This document shows, one piece after another, positions 1 to 9,484 of a stretch of DNA of 64,000 bases; positions within the stretch are counted from its first letter, which is position 1, and each line of letters opens with the position of its first letter. Position numbers and translations under genes: made by a program. Source of the stretch: Vibrio owensii CAIM 1854 = LMG 25443 (GTDB lineage Bacteria > Pseudomonadota > Gammaproteobacteria > Enterobacterales > Vibrionaceae); contig NZ_JPRD01000025.1 in assembly GCF_000817815.1 (NCBI RefSeq), forward strand, positions 1 through 64,000, read 5' to 3'. The notes under the pieces are model-generated. The model was given only the letters and a program-made list of their open reading frames with translations, was not told where the DNA came from and ran no database searches.

Positions 1-1311
1 GAGACCATCAAAATCAAAGATCGTCAGTTTGATAAACTCGTCCCGGTCGAAACGCGTATCAAAGAAGTTTCTGATTTGTCCGATTCGGTCACCGAAATGA
101 CGCAAGAGATTCAGCATCACGAGCAACAGCAAGAAGAGTTTGTTGAAGCCTTTATTCGTCTTATCGCACAAGCGATCGATGACAAGTCACCTTATACGGC
201 AGGGCATTGTAATCACGTTCCTGAAATTGGCATGATGTTGGCAGAGGCGGTAGAGAAGTGCGACACCGGCAAGTTCAAAGACTTTAAGTTCAACAATGAA
301 GACGAACGACGTGAATTCCGTATCGCGGCTTGGTTACACGATTGTGGCAAGATCACCACGCCAGAACACATCGTTGATAAAGGCACTAAGTTAGAAGCCA
401 ACTACAACCGCATTAATGAAATTCGCACTCGTTTCGAAGTACTAAGGCGAGATGCTGAGGTGGAGATGTGGAAGTCGATATCTACTGGTGAACTGTCAAA
501 AGAAGAAGCGCAAGCCAAGTTCGACCAACGAGTTGTGCAGTTGGACGAAGACTTCCGATTTGTTGCCAACGCCAACGTGGGTGGCGAGTTTATGAGTGAT
601 GATAAGATTGAGCGCATTAAACAAATCGCCCAACAAACTTGGTTGCGTCACTATGATGATCATCTTGGTCTTTCTCCATTTGAAGAAATGATTAAGCCAA
701 AATCTGACGTGACGCTACCCGTGGTTGAAAACCTTTTAGCGGATAAGCCTGACCATATTATTGAACGCGTTCGCCCAATGGAATTTGCACCCGAGCATGG
801 CATTAAGGTGCAAGTGCCAGAGCATCAATATAACTTGGGTGAAGTGTACAACCTGACCATTTCCCGCGGGACGTTAACACCAGAAGACCGCTTCAAAATT
901 AACGAGCACATGATCAGTGGTATCAAAATGCTGGGGGCACTGCCATTCCCTCCGGAGTTAAGCAACGTGCCGCGTTACGCTTCGACTCACCATGAGACGC
1001 TGAAAGGCACTGGCTATCCGCGCCGGTTGAGTGCAGAAGATTTATCAACCCCAGAACGCATCTTGGTGATTGCCGATATTTTCGAAGCATTAACGGCGGG
1101 AGATCGACCTTACAAGAAAGCCAAGCCAGTGAGTGTTGCGGTCGACATCATGTACAAGATGGCACTGGACGAGCATTTGGATATGGATTTGTTCTTGTTG
1201 TTCTTAGAAAGCGGGGTTTACCGTGACTATGCCAACAAGTTTATGCCAGTTGAACAGGTTGATGAGGTGGATATTGAGAAGTATCTGAAGTCCAAATCAT
1301 CAGACGCATAA
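1..1311 (+). CDS. HD-GYP domain c-di-GMP phosphodiesterase, 5'-truncated by window start
   Basis: The reading frame is open from base 1, so the gene begins upstream and the TTG at 76 is not a convincing start. The visible part starts with a helical linker that could follow a HAMP or sensor region (inference) and continues into an HD-GYP domain. The HD pair sits in HDCGK (337-351), and the GYP signature HHETLKGTGYP lies near 988-1020. HD-GYP proteins hydrolyse cyclic di-GMP. A long insertion, about 190-730, separates the HD motif from the rest of the domain. The gene ends 26 bp before the convergent T6SS kinase gene. A hairpin inside that kinase gene could terminate its transcript. Confidence 0.88.
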   Translation, partial: ETIKIKDRQFDKLVPVETRIKEVSDLSDSVTEMTQEIQHHEQQQEEFVEAFIRLIAQAIDDKSPYTAGHCNHVPEIGMMLAEAVEKCDTGKFKDFKFNNEDERREFRIAAWLHDCGKITTPEHIVDKGTKLEANYNRINEIRTRFEVLRRDAEVEMWKSISTGELSKEEAQAKFDQRVVQLDEDFRFVANANVGGEFMSDDKIERIKQIAQQTWLRHYDDHLGLSPFEEMIKPKSDVTLPVVENLLADKPDHIIERVRPMEFAPEHGIKVQVPEHQYNLGEVYNLTISRGTLTPEDRFKINEHMISGIKMLGALPFPPELSNVPRYASTHHETLKGTGYPRRLSAEDLSTPERILVIADIFEALTAGDRPYKKAKPVSVAVDIMYKMALDEHLDMDLFLLFLESGVYRDYANKFMPVEQVDEVDIEKYLKSKSSDA

Positions 1312-1337
1312 ACCAGAGAGCTTAGAACGTTGAATTC

Positions 1338-2057
1338 CTACAGCTTCAAAGAGTGGCGCATTCGTTGCCACTCTTTCTGTATCAGAACTTGGTATCGCGT
1401 TGGTAGATCAACGTTATTTGGGGTAGGTAGCAGTTCTGCCGCCTCTTGTAACGAGAGACCGGCAAAGGGATGTTGATCGTGACTGCTGAGTAAGGTCATT
1501 GCCAAGGCATAGAAATCATCGTTCTTACTTGCCTGACCTATACGCAGAGAGGGGCGGGTCGCACTATAGGCTCGGCTAACGGTTGTATGTGAATGCTCTC
1601 GGTATTTAGCATCAGCTCGAATCACACTGCCAAAGTCGATAAGCCGAACTTGGTTATTTGGCGTCACGACGATGTTGTGTGGCTTGATATCGCCATGCAG
1701 ATGCCCCGTTTTGTGCAGGTTTAGCAAAGCGAATTCAAGCTTGGTTATTAAGTCTTGCGGTAATAAATCAGGTTCTATCGCGTTAAGTGTTTTGCCTTCC
1801 ATATACTGGCTCATTAACCAGTCAGCGTGGTTTTGCGAGCCGTAACCATGAAAGTTCGCCCAGTAATCCGACGCGTAGTTAGATAGAAAGTCTGCTTCCG
1901 CCATCAAAGCCCGCTTCTCAGCCAAGCTGCGCGCTACCTTGATGACCACAGTGCCATAAAGTTTGTGCTCGCACTGAAACACGTTTTTGCTCAAAGGCGC
2001 TACATAAGTAACGCCACAGGCTCTAAACAGGGTTTGATTGGCGAACGTATTCATCAC
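1338..2057 (-). CDS. Small serine/threonine protein kinase of the T6SS cluster
   Basis: This is a 239 aa protein with a compact eukaryotic-like kinase fold. The catalytic loop reads HGDIKPHNIVV and the metal-binding motif DFGS. An N-terminal lysine in VVIKVAR fits the ATP-binding site. There is no transmembrane segment or extracellular domain, unlike full-length PpkA. It is the last gene of the T6SS operon: its GTG overlaps the tssM stop by one base, and an ATG at 2054 is an equally good start. In other T6SSs a kinase phosphorylates the FHA protein to trigger assembly. An FHA gene is present here, but no PppA-type phosphatase is seen. The role is inferred from context. Confidence 0.85.
   Translation of the reverse strand: MMNTFANQTLFRACGVTYVAPLSKNVFQCEHKLYGTVVIKVARSLAEKRALMAEADFLSNYASDYWANFHGYGSQNHADWLMSQYMEGKTLNAIEPDLLPQDLITKLEFALLNLHKTGHLHGDIKPHNIVVTPNNQVRLIDFGSVIRADAKYREHSHTTVSRAYSATRPSLRIGQASKNDDFYALAMTLLSSHDQHPFAGLSLQEAAELLPTPNNVDLPTRYQVLIQKEWQRMRHSLKL
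1348..1376 (+). terminator. Hairpin serving as likely terminator of the HD-GYP gene, inside the 3' end of the kinase gene
   Basis: A perfect 10 bp inverted repeat, AAAGAGTGGC (1348-1357) and GCCACTCTTT (1367-1376), has a 9 nt loop and continues into TCTGT on the plus strand. It lies within the last codons of the minus-strand kinase gene, so one DNA segment is both coding and a putative terminator. Confidence 0.6.
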
Positions 2058-5000
2058 TAAATGCTCGCAGGTAACACAAAGCCCGCAAAGAAGTTCGGTA
2101 CGAACGGATTGTTCTGACCTTGAGTTTTAATCGTTAAGCGAACCTTATCGCCATTGTAATCAAACTCAAGTTGGGTACTTTGCGAGGAGGTTGAAGTGAC
2201 GCGCGGTTCAATCAAGCGGAACCATGCCCAGCTGCCTTTAAACTGTTCATTGGCAATCGACGTTGCTTGTTTTTGTAGACGCACCGTTAGTGCATCTTGC
2301 GCGACAGAATCACCTTTCCAGCTTTGTTGAGTCCACAGCATCGGACCGTGTTGATAGGTGAAAATCGGTTTTTCAGCCCGAATGGAAAATTCAGTCAGTG
2401 CCGAGCTCATTTCTGTTGGTTTCATCTGGAATTGAATCGCAACGTTTTTCGGGTCAGCTAAAAACAGGGCAGAGCGAATGTCTTTGGCTTTATCAAACAT
2501 CAGCCAAATCGCAGGATCTAACGCAAAACCAGTATTTGGCAATAAGCCGGACATAAACGGCGCACGTTGCTCTGTCGAAAAGCCTTTCAACATGGTTTGA
2601 TAGAAGGTGTCCAACGTGCCATCTGTCTTGAAGAAGGCTGCGACATCCGCCGTGCTTGCGTCGCTGTTCGCACTTTTCTTAAACGGGTAGAAAGCCGCGA
2701 TCGTGTTTTCATAAGGCTGGTAGACTTCGCTGTTCCACATACTATTAAGGTATTGGTGAGCTAAGTTCATCACTAACTCATTGGTTTGCACTGTCACGTA
2801 GTCAATCACTTCACCGGATAGCGTTGGCTGGGAATCGGTCAGTGACGCCAACTGTGCGACAGGGTTTTGCGCTTTTAAACCTGCAGATAACGTCTCGTAA
2901 GCCACTTTGTCTGGCGTATTGGATTTGTAGAACTGATCAAGCCATTTGGCAGTGTTAGCGAAACCTTCCAGAACGGTATCTATTGGTTTCTTACCCTGAA
3001 CGTCTGGCGTCACTTGTTTGTGGAAATCATTAAACGTCAGCGTGATTTGTCGAGCGGATTCCTTCTTCTCGTTGTCTTGCGCAGCATCGGCAATCTCCTC
3101 ATCGGTTTTCTTCTTCGCATCTTTTGGCTCAGGTAGAAGAACCGAAGTGTAGTTGCTGATGGTGGTAAACAGCTTAGACATTGGATTGTTTGAGGCATTG
3201 TTGAGCACGTTCAAGCTGGCATTCAATTGCTCAGAACCGGAAATAGTTTTCACCTCGATGCTGTTAATAAAATCTCGCCAGTAATTGATGTAATCGTTCT
3301 GATACATGCGCTTCAAGTCGTGGCTGATTCGGTGCATTTCTAGTGCACTTGGGGCTTGTCCTGCGATGCCTTCATAAGCGGATAACGCTTCGATAAGAAG
3401 AGGGGATTCCACCGAAAGATCCAACTCGTTAAAGCCAGTCGGTGTGTACAAGTAAGGCACGAAATAACCCACGTAGCCAGGTTTGAATTGATATATCTGA
3501 TTGAAGTTGGAGCCCAGTTCTTTACGTACGTCGATGCGCTTCTCGTACGCATGATCGTTCAAAATGTGTTGGTAGAGTAGCGTCTCTATGTTGGACTGAT
3601 TGATGACTTGCTTCGCCAGCCCCTCAAGCTCTTGATTGGTAGTTGTCGCCACCAAGTGCTGGTTAAACACGTCGTCGAGCAACACTTTGAGCTGAGCTAC
3701 ATTGGTTTTGTCCGCTTCGCCTTGGTGCTCTAAGTTTGCTAGGAAGTAGCTTTTGAGCTCTTCAATGTTGGTACGATTTTTATCAAACAGCAGTCGATAG
3801 TCGTTCAGCAATTCGAGCGTTCTGGCTTGATCTTCCAAGTTCACATACACATACAAGTCGCTCTCAATGGTGTGCGCCATAGAAGGGATCAGCACTTGTT
3901 GCAGTTCTTTGGTGTAAGCCGCTTCAACTTCTGGTTTGATGGTCGCATTCGGTAGGAATGGCAATGTATACCAAGGTTCGGGCTCCTGATACAGCGCGTA
4001 AATACGATGCATGGTGTACAGGTTTGGAATGTTGCCCACCAAATCTTCTTTGCTGTATGGCTGTGCTGCGATCGCTTCTTTGTAACGCTCTAACATGCCA
4101 TCGGCTTTGGCTTCACGATTGGTTTGATAATCGAAGTCGAGCTTGAGAATCGTCAGTGTACCAATCAATAAACCGAGCCAAATTAGGGTGTAGGCGGTTT
4201 GGCTGAACCACAACCAATTCTCTTTATGGCGGTTAACTCCGACTAAAGTGTTTTCATTTAGCACGACATGAGACATCAAATGCTGAGCAAACAAGGTTTG
4301 TTGAACGGGCATTTGTTGGTGTTGCTGATATTGCTCATTGCCGAGGGATTGATTGACTACGTTCGCGAGTAAATCATGCTGCGCGAAATCACTGCCACTG
4401 TGGGTAAAGTAGAAGCCGCGGAAGTTGAGCCCATCTGTGTATTGGTCGCCTCGATGCAAACGCTGTAAGAAGTGCCACAAATTCTGTTTAAGCAGACCAA
4501 ATTGGTATGGCGCACCACAAATGGCATTGCGGAAATCTTGGTTGAGCTGCGCTCCCAATGCATTGCTCATGTTCGAGATTAACTGACCGATGAGGTGGTC
4601 GTATTCGTCATTGAACCAATCGGCATCAATGCCACCATGTTTTTGCACTGGGCTGGTGGCGCCGAATACTTCATTGCGTCTCGCTTCATCAAACGCAGAA
4701 AAGAACTGACAGAAATCGCTCACTTGACCCATGTTGGTTAGGACATTGTAGATAGGTAGGTTCAAACCAAATGAACGATTGAATGCTTTGATTTGCGATT
4801 TCAATTGGTCGGCTTTTTGTGAAAGGGTTTCACTATTGCCAACTAACTGTTCAATTTCTGTGGTGAGCAACAAACCGTTAATCGCTTGTCTCGGACGCCA
4901 TTTATTTAGGCACTGACACAGTGTTTTTAAGTAAAGCGGTTGCTGATCGTCGCCCATGCTGACGGAAATCAGAATTGAGTGTTCACTGAGCCAAAATAGA

Positions 5001-5446
5001 ATCGGAAACTCAATGTCGTTGCCAAAATCATCCACTTTATAAGCTTCATAACCCATCTGCGTGATGATGCTTTTGTCTTTACTTGGGCTATCACTGAGTA
5101 ACAGGTAAATCGGCTGATCGTAACGGCTGGTTAAGCGCTTTTTACGCTTTTGTACATCGAGCATTTTCTTGAAGTGGAAGGCGAGTAACTTGGATCGTTT
5201 GATAATTAGTGCACGTTCTTGGTCTTGCTCAAGACTCTTTTTCACCTTGCGATTGATTAACCAAAAGCAAAGCCCAGCAGACAGCAGTGCCACAATGGTT
5301 GTCGTGATGACGCCTGTCCATAAGAAATCAGGATATGCGACAAACCAAGTCAGTAAGCTGCCTAAGATTGCCAGAAGCAGAAGGGTAACAAGGCTCCAAA
5401 TGATTGCCTTTTTTCTTGTTGGTGTGTTTGGGTTGTCTTGCGTCAT
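2057..5446 (-). CDS. tssM: TssM (IcmF family), T6SS inner-membrane complex protein
   Basis: This 1129 aa protein has the usual IcmF layout. Two membrane segments lie near residues 14-35 and 40-62, a third near 418-438, and a long periplasmic domain follows to the C terminus. TssM forms the membrane complex with TssL and TssJ and spans the periplasm. In the cytoplasmic domain, where many homologues carry a Walker A motif, this protein reads LLLSDSPSKDKS. The GxxGxGKT consensus is lost, so ATP binding looks unlikely. The start overlaps the tssL stop by 4 bp, which indicates translational coupling. Confidence 0.95.
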   Translation of the reverse strand: MTQDNPNTPTRKKAIIWSLVTLLLLAILGSLLTWFVAYPDFLWTGVITTTIVALLSAGLCFWLINRKVKKSLEQDQERALIIKRSKLLAFHFKKMLDVQKRKKRLTSRYDQPIYLLLSDSPSKDKSIITQMGYEAYKVDDFGNDIEFPILFWLSEHSILISVSMGDDQQPLYLKTLCQCLNKWRPRQAINGLLLTTEIEQLVGNSETLSQKADQLKSQIKAFNRSFGLNLPIYNVLTNMGQVSDFCQFFSAFDEARRNEVFGATSPVQKHGGIDADWFNDEYDHLIGQLISNMSNALGAQLNQDFRNAICGAPYQFGLLKQNLWHFLQRLHRGDQYTDGLNFRGFYFTHSGSDFAQHDLLANVVNQSLGNEQYQQHQQMPVQQTLFAQHLMSHVVLNENTLVGVNRHKENWLWFSQTAYTLIWLGLLIGTLTILKLDFDYQTNREAKADGMLERYKEAIAAQPYSKEDLVGNIPNLYTMHRIYALYQEPEPWYTLPFLPNATIKPEVEAAYTKELQQVLIPSMAHTIESDLYVYVNLEDQARTLELLNDYRLLFDKNRTNIEELKSYFLANLEHQGEADKTNVAQLKVLLDDVFNQHLVATTTNQELEGLAKQVINQSNIETLLYQHILNDHAYEKRIDVRKELGSNFNQIYQFKPGYVGYFVPYLYTPTGFNELDLSVESPLLIEALSAYEGIAGQAPSALEMHRISHDLKRMYQNDYINYWRDFINSIEVKTISGSEQLNASLNVLNNASNNPMSKLFTTISNYTSVLLPEPKDAKKKTDEEIADAAQDNEKKESARQITLTFNDFHKQVTPDVQGKKPIDTVLEGFANTAKWLDQFYKSNTPDKVAYETLSAGLKAQNPVAQLASLTDSQPTLSGEVIDYVTVQTNELVMNLAHQYLNSMWNSEVYQPYENTIAAFYPFKKSANSDASTADVAAFFKTDGTLDTFYQTMLKGFSTEQRAPFMSGLLPNTGFALDPAIWLMFDKAKDIRSALFLADPKNVAIQFQMKPTEMSSALTEFSIRAEKPIFTYQHGPMLWTQQSWKGDSVAQDALTVRLQKQATSIANEQFKGSWAWFRLIEPRVTSTSSQSTQLEFDYNGDKVRLTIKTQGQNNPFVPNFFAGFVLPASI

Positions 5447-6696
5447 TGTGACTCAACCTCGCTTTGTTTATTTTTGTTATGCACCACTAAGCCGTTGACG
5501 TTGGCATTCTCTCGATACCAATTATTGATGGTTTTAGCTTGTTCTGAGTTGTCACATCGAACAATGACGCGAACATATGAATTGATGTTATCCGCGACAG
5601 GTTGATAGTTGGATGTCGGCAGCTGGGCGATAAACTTCTCGGCGTTTTTAAGGTTAGAGAAGGTCGCAAGTTGCACCAGCCAATCAGTGTCCGCTACAGG
5701 GTTCGTCGTTGGATTGCTCGTTGTCTCTGGCGTCGAAGTTTTCGCTTGTGGCATCACGGCTTTTGGTTGGCTCGGCACTGGACGAGGTGGTTGAGTGGTG
5801 TTTACCGCGACTTTATTGCCTTTTAAATCGTCTTCAGTGCTGACATACACGATGTCTTCCGCGCGACCAGATTCAATATATCGCTGGCTGTACTCACCAA
5901 GCTGAACAAAATCTCGCGCTCGCTGTGGTTTGGTTTTGTTGTACCAGAAATAGGTCAGGGCAACACTCAAACCAATGACCGTTAAGAAAAATAGCGTGGT
6001 GACAAGGTAACGTTTCTTGCGCGTTGGCTTACGTGTTTTAGGTACCGAAACCTTAGTATGACAATAGATTCCACCGGCTTGTCGGTATTGACTTAAAATC
6101 TGCTCTAAGCGGTAGGTAAAACTCTTTAGCTGTTCGCTGCCCGTTTCGCGGTACTGACCTTTAAACCCGATATTGAGGAACAGATACACCACTTCTAATA
6201 AGTCGATCAGCTTGTGCGGTTGGCGCGCTGCTTTCTCTGCCACAGTAAAGAAAAGCTCACCACCGTTGCGCATACCAAACAGTTCACTGAGTAAGGTTTT
6301 GTTCTCCCAACCACGTTTCTCACCCCAATCGGTGTAGACAATCAACTCATCCAAAACCACTGCATACAAGAAACACAGCTTGTCGATCACGGCGACTGGG
6401 TAGGTCAACTCGGCACCTTTGGTTTTGATTTCATTGATGGAAGCCACCAGTTGATGTCTGAGCGTGGTGATGTCTTCGGGCTCCGGCAAGGTGTTGATCT
6501 TGAGCGTGACAGCCAATAACTCAGAACTGATGTTGATCAGCTGATTCTCGGCTTTATCGAAATGATGTAAGAACCCAATATTGGCTTGAGCAGCGTTGAC
6601 CGAATGCCACTTTACGTCTGGCATGTCGGTGTCTTTACTCACGAAGTCGTTTTCGCTGCTATCCCAAACTAAGGTGTCTTCATCCAAATAGTTCAT
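5443..6696 (-). CDS. tssL: TssL (DotU family) with C-terminal SPOR domain
   Basis: This 417 aa protein has an N-terminal cytoplasmic DotU domain (about residues 30-215) and one transmembrane helix near 230-250. A proline/threonine-rich linker follows (about 300-335), then a C-terminal SPOR-like domain (about 340-410) beginning DWLVQLATFSN. SPOR domains bind denuded peptidoglycan glycan strands, so this TssL probably anchors the membrane complex to the cell wall by itself. Other systems use OmpA-like domains or a separate TagL for this. It sits between tssK (6 bp gap) and tssM (4 bp overlap). Confidence 0.93.
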   Translation of the reverse strand: MNYLDEDTLVWDSSENDFVSKDTDMPDVKWHSVNAAQANIGFLHHFDKAENQLINISSELLAVTLKINTLPEPEDITTLRHQLVASINEIKTKGAELTYPVAVIDKLCFLYAVVLDELIVYTDWGEKRGWENKTLLSELFGMRNGGELFFTVAEKAARQPHKLIDLLEVVYLFLNIGFKGQYRETGSEQLKSFTYRLEQILSQYRQAGGIYCHTKVSVPKTRKPTRKKRYLVTTLFFLTVIGLSVALTYFWYNKTKPQRARDFVQLGEYSQRYIESGRAEDIVYVSTEDDLKGNKVAVNTTQPPRPVPSQPKAVMPQAKTSTPETTSNPTTNPVADTDWLVQLATFSNLKNAEKFIAQLPTSNYQPVADNINSYVRVIVRCDNSEQAKTINNWYRENANVNGLVVHNKNKQSEVESQ

Positions 6697-6702
6697 AACT
6701 TA

Positions 6703-8034
6703 CTACCTCAGTGCGTACAGCATCACTTCTAGGTCGCCTACACGTGTATCGACGTGCAGCGCAAGTGCATCGCGGTTTTCAATCATTTCTAACCAATTGC
6801 GGTCTGACGTATCCACTTCAAAATACGCTGTACCTTGCATCGGTTTTAGTTCGCTTGGCGCAACAGGAAGCGGCGTCAGTTGCACGCCAGAAAGGGCATT
6901 ACGCACGATCTCGACAATTTTGTTATTGCTACTGAGTTTGGCAGCGGCAGGGAACAATTCGTTAAGCTCGGTGCTGCTGATATTGGAACGGACACTGAGA
7001 ACGAATCGGCGATCGGACAGGTTGTGACCATCTTTTACCAACGTGCGAAGCAAGCGGCGTCGTTCAAACAACGAAGTGTCGAACGCAAACTCAATCACTG
7101 AGTCTTGTTGAACCAGCGTGAGCATATTGCGCAGATTTGAAAAAAGCGGGTTAAAGCAATCGTACAGACGATGGAAATCCAACGGTTGGCAAGGCTCTGG
7201 AATCGCGGGTGTAGATGCCATGACTTGCGCTTCAAACTTGCGTAGCTCCAAATAAAGCTGATGGGTTTGAAACTTTGGATTCGACAAAGATAAATCAAAC
7301 CACGGAAGCCAAGTGTTGAGTGTTTGCAGCCACAGGTAATCCTGCATCATCGATTGTGGGCTCTTTTGCCCTTGTCCGGCTTGAATACGTTTGAGCAAGC
7401 TGGTGGCACGGTTGGACGTGAGGGCATGAATCTCTTTCAAACGTTCAACCAATAGCTGTGATGCACCATAGTGCAAACACGCAGGAATAAAGGAACGGTC
7501 TAGCATCACTTCGCCCGTTTCGCTGCATTCCAACACCTTGGCGAAAGGTATGAGGGTGAAGCCCGAAGTGTCTTCGCCTTCTAGTTTAATCGCTATATTG
7601 AGCTGCGCGACGTCCACCTCAACGCTGGCATTCTCAGAGGTTGAAGTATCAAACACATTGATGGTTCGTGTGAGATAGCGGCTTTGTTCCAATTCATCAT
7701 TGGCGTAATCATTATTGCCTTGCAGAGAAACAGGCAGCGCTAAGTAAGCCATTTTCTCAATCGTACCGTGCGGCACATCTCTGGCGACTTCGCGTTTCAG
7801 TTCGAAATGCGTGCCATCTGGGAACAAACCCGCGCTAGAAGAGACGGAAAGCTTGCCAATTTTAAGTAGATCGTGATTGATCACCAAGTCGGTCACACCA
7901 TAGTAAGGGGCATAACCAGCAAGCGTTTCGACGTTTTGTCTGACGTAGTTTTGTGTGTATCTGTCTTGTTGTTGAAAGTGTTGTGGGGCAATGAACATGC
8001 CTTCTTGCCAAACGACTTTTTTGTATGCGTCCAC
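6703..8034 (-). CDS. tssK: TssK, T6SS baseplate adaptor
   Basis: The 443 aa length is typical of TssK. The N terminus, with KKVVWQEGMFIAPQHFQQQ, carries the family hallmark W-x-EGMfl-PqHFQ. TssK trimers connect the baseplate (TssE/F/G) to the TssL/TssM membrane complex. The start is GTG, supported by an AAGGA ribosome-binding site about 7 nt upstream. It lies between tssJ and tssL in the operon. Confidence 0.95.
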   Translation of the reverse strand: MDAYKKVVWQEGMFIAPQHFQQQDRYTQNYVRQNVETLAGYAPYYGVTDLVINHDLLKIGKLSVSSSAGLFPDGTHFELKREVARDVPHGTIEKMAYLALPVSLQGNNDYANDELEQSRYLTRTINVFDTSTSENASVEVDVAQLNIAIKLEGEDTSGFTLIPFAKVLECSETGEVMLDRSFIPACLHYGASQLLVERLKEIHALTSNRATSLLKRIQAGQGQKSPQSMMQDYLWLQTLNTWLPWFDLSLSNPKFQTHQLYLELRKFEAQVMASTPAIPEPCQPLDFHRLYDCFNPLFSNLRNMLTLVQQDSVIEFAFDTSLFERRRLLRTLVKDGHNLSDRRFVLSVRSNISSTELNELFPAAAKLSSNNKIVEIVRNALSGVQLTPLPVAPSELKPMQGTAYFEVDTSDRNWLEMIENRDALALHVDTRVGDLEVMLYALR

Positions 8035-8060
8035 GAGATTTCCTTATCTACTGAATCGAG

Positions 8061-8543
8061 TTAAAAGACATCCCACCAAGGTGAATCTGGTGTCACGGTT
8101 TGTAATGCTGCTTTGTTACCGCTGATCTTTAACTGGATATATTGTTCTTCTTCCTGAGGCGTGGTTGTCACTACCGTCGCCGTGCTCGCATCATATTCGG
8201 CAAATTCCACCAATACGCCGATGTATTGAGTGGTCTTGTTGATGTCTAAGGTTTGTTTGCTATTGCTGTCTGGCATCACCACGGGCAGAACTTGTTTCGA
8301 CACCAAGTTTGCGCCCAATAGGCTCACGTCATCGTTGTACAAATCGATAAACGGCAATTGCTTAAACTGCTGTGCATCGGTCAGTTGATACAAGCGTACT
8401 ACTACGGGATTAGTACTGTTGTTAACACTCGGGTTAATCGTCTTCTCGGCGCTCACCGCCAATTGATATTGCGTCACAACCGGTGTTGGGTCAGATGAAC
8501 ATCCCACCAAAGCGAAAGCGAGTAAACTAAGCCAAATCTTCAT
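8061..8543 (-). CDS. tssJ: TssJ, outer-membrane lipoprotein of the T6SS
   Basis: This 160 aa protein has a lipoprotein signal peptide ending in a LVGC lipobox (Cys at about residue 15). Serines follow the cysteine, which fits outer-membrane sorting. The remainder matches the small beta-sandwich TssJ fold in size and in its VVRLYQLTDAQQF segment. TssJ caps the periplasmic end of TssM. The start overlaps the stop of the FHA gene by one base. Confidence 0.92.
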   Translation of the reverse strand: MKIWLSLLAFALVGCSSDPTPVVTQYQLAVSAEKTINPSVNNSTNPVVVRLYQLTDAQQFKQLPFIDLYNDDVSLLGANLVSKQVLPVVMPDSNSKQTLDINKTTQYIGVLVEFAEYDASTATVVTTTPQEEEQYIQLKISGNKAALQTVTPDSPWWDVF

Positions 8544-9481
8544 CAGCTTTCCTCGCTTTGCTTTTGCATGTTTTCCATAAACATCGCTTTGAACTGGCGA
8601 CGAAAATCACCGTTGTCTTGTCGATGTTGGAAGTGCTTGCGGTAGATTTTCCAATACTTCTTGTCTTTGCTACTGAACAGTCCACCAGACACAAATTCGC
8701 TAAATTGATTCTCTAGTTGGTTCGGCGCGAATTCGTTGAGGAACTGATCGAGCGTTTTGTCCAACGCATCAAACAAAGCATCATGTGCAAGCGGTGGGTT
8801 GCGAAGGTATTGTTGATTCTTCTCGGTAATCGTAATCAGCTTTTCGATGGAGGCTTCCAGCTCTGACGTTGGAAGGTGGTCTCCCGGAAGATACTCAATC
8901 TCCGTAGAACGCTCCATTGCTTGCTGCTGTTTCGACACCTCATCCACTTCAAAGTGATCCGCCAGTTCGTCATCGTCGATGTCTTCAAACGGGTCGGAGG
9001 AGAAAGGGTCATCGCTCATTACATTTTGGTGAGAGTAATGAACTTCCGATTTCACGGGTTCGACGATGTCACCTTCATCGAGAAAATCGACATTGTCTTC
9101 CAGTTGCAGGTCGAACTTAGTCGCAAAGAGGTCATCGGGTTGCTCTTCGACGGGCGCTTTGCTCGACGTGAGTGTTGATACCAACATCGAATAGCTTTCG
9201 ATCTTTAAAATGTCGCCATCGTTGAGTGGGTAATCTTTGTCTCTCACCATGGCTTTATCGTTGAGGCGAGCCGGGTTCTTGCCGGTACTCTTCACCAAAT
9301 AACCTGTTTCAGTGAGACGAATTTGTCCGTGAATACGCGAGATGCGTTTTGATTGATCGGGCAATGCCACTTCACAAGAAGCAGAACGCCCAAACTGCCC
9401 GCCAGATTCGGGCAGATAGATGACTCTTGAAGTCACCACCTCTTCAGAGGGTACAGAAATCAAATGTATGCTGATCGCCAC
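8543..9481 (-). CDS. FHA-domain protein (TagH/Fha), T6SS regulator
   Basis: This 312 aa protein has an N-terminal forkhead-associated domain (about residues 20-105), including GGQFGRSASCEV and RISRIHGQI, the phosphothreonine-binding surface. An acidic linker (about 115-190) and a helical C-terminal domain follow. The start is GTG, supported by GAGGG about 7 nt upstream. In post-translationally regulated T6SSs, Fha is phosphorylated by the cognate kinase to license assembly. The kinase gene at the end of this operon makes that plausible here. Confidence 0.9.
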   Translation of the reverse strand: MAISIHLISVPSEEVVTSRVIYLPESGGQFGRSASCEVALPDQSKRISRIHGQIRLTETGYLVKSTGKNPARLNDKAMVRDKDYPLNDGDILKIESYSMLVSTLTSSKAPVEEQPDDLFATKFDLQLEDNVDFLDEGDIVEPVKSEVHYSHQNVMSDDPFSSDPFEDIDDDELADHFEVDEVSKQQQAMERSTEIEYLPGDHLPTSELEASIEKLITITEKNQQYLRNPPLAHDALFDALDKTLDQFLNEFAPNQLENQFSEFVSGGLFSSKDKKYWKIYRKHFQHRQDNGDFRRQFKAMFMENMQKQSEES

Positions 9482-9484
9482 TTG

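Noticed and set aside
5169..5498. Small plus-strand frame overlapping the tssM/tssL junction
   Set aside because: It is a shadow frame over two conserved T6SS genes with no ribosome-binding site or family resemblance.
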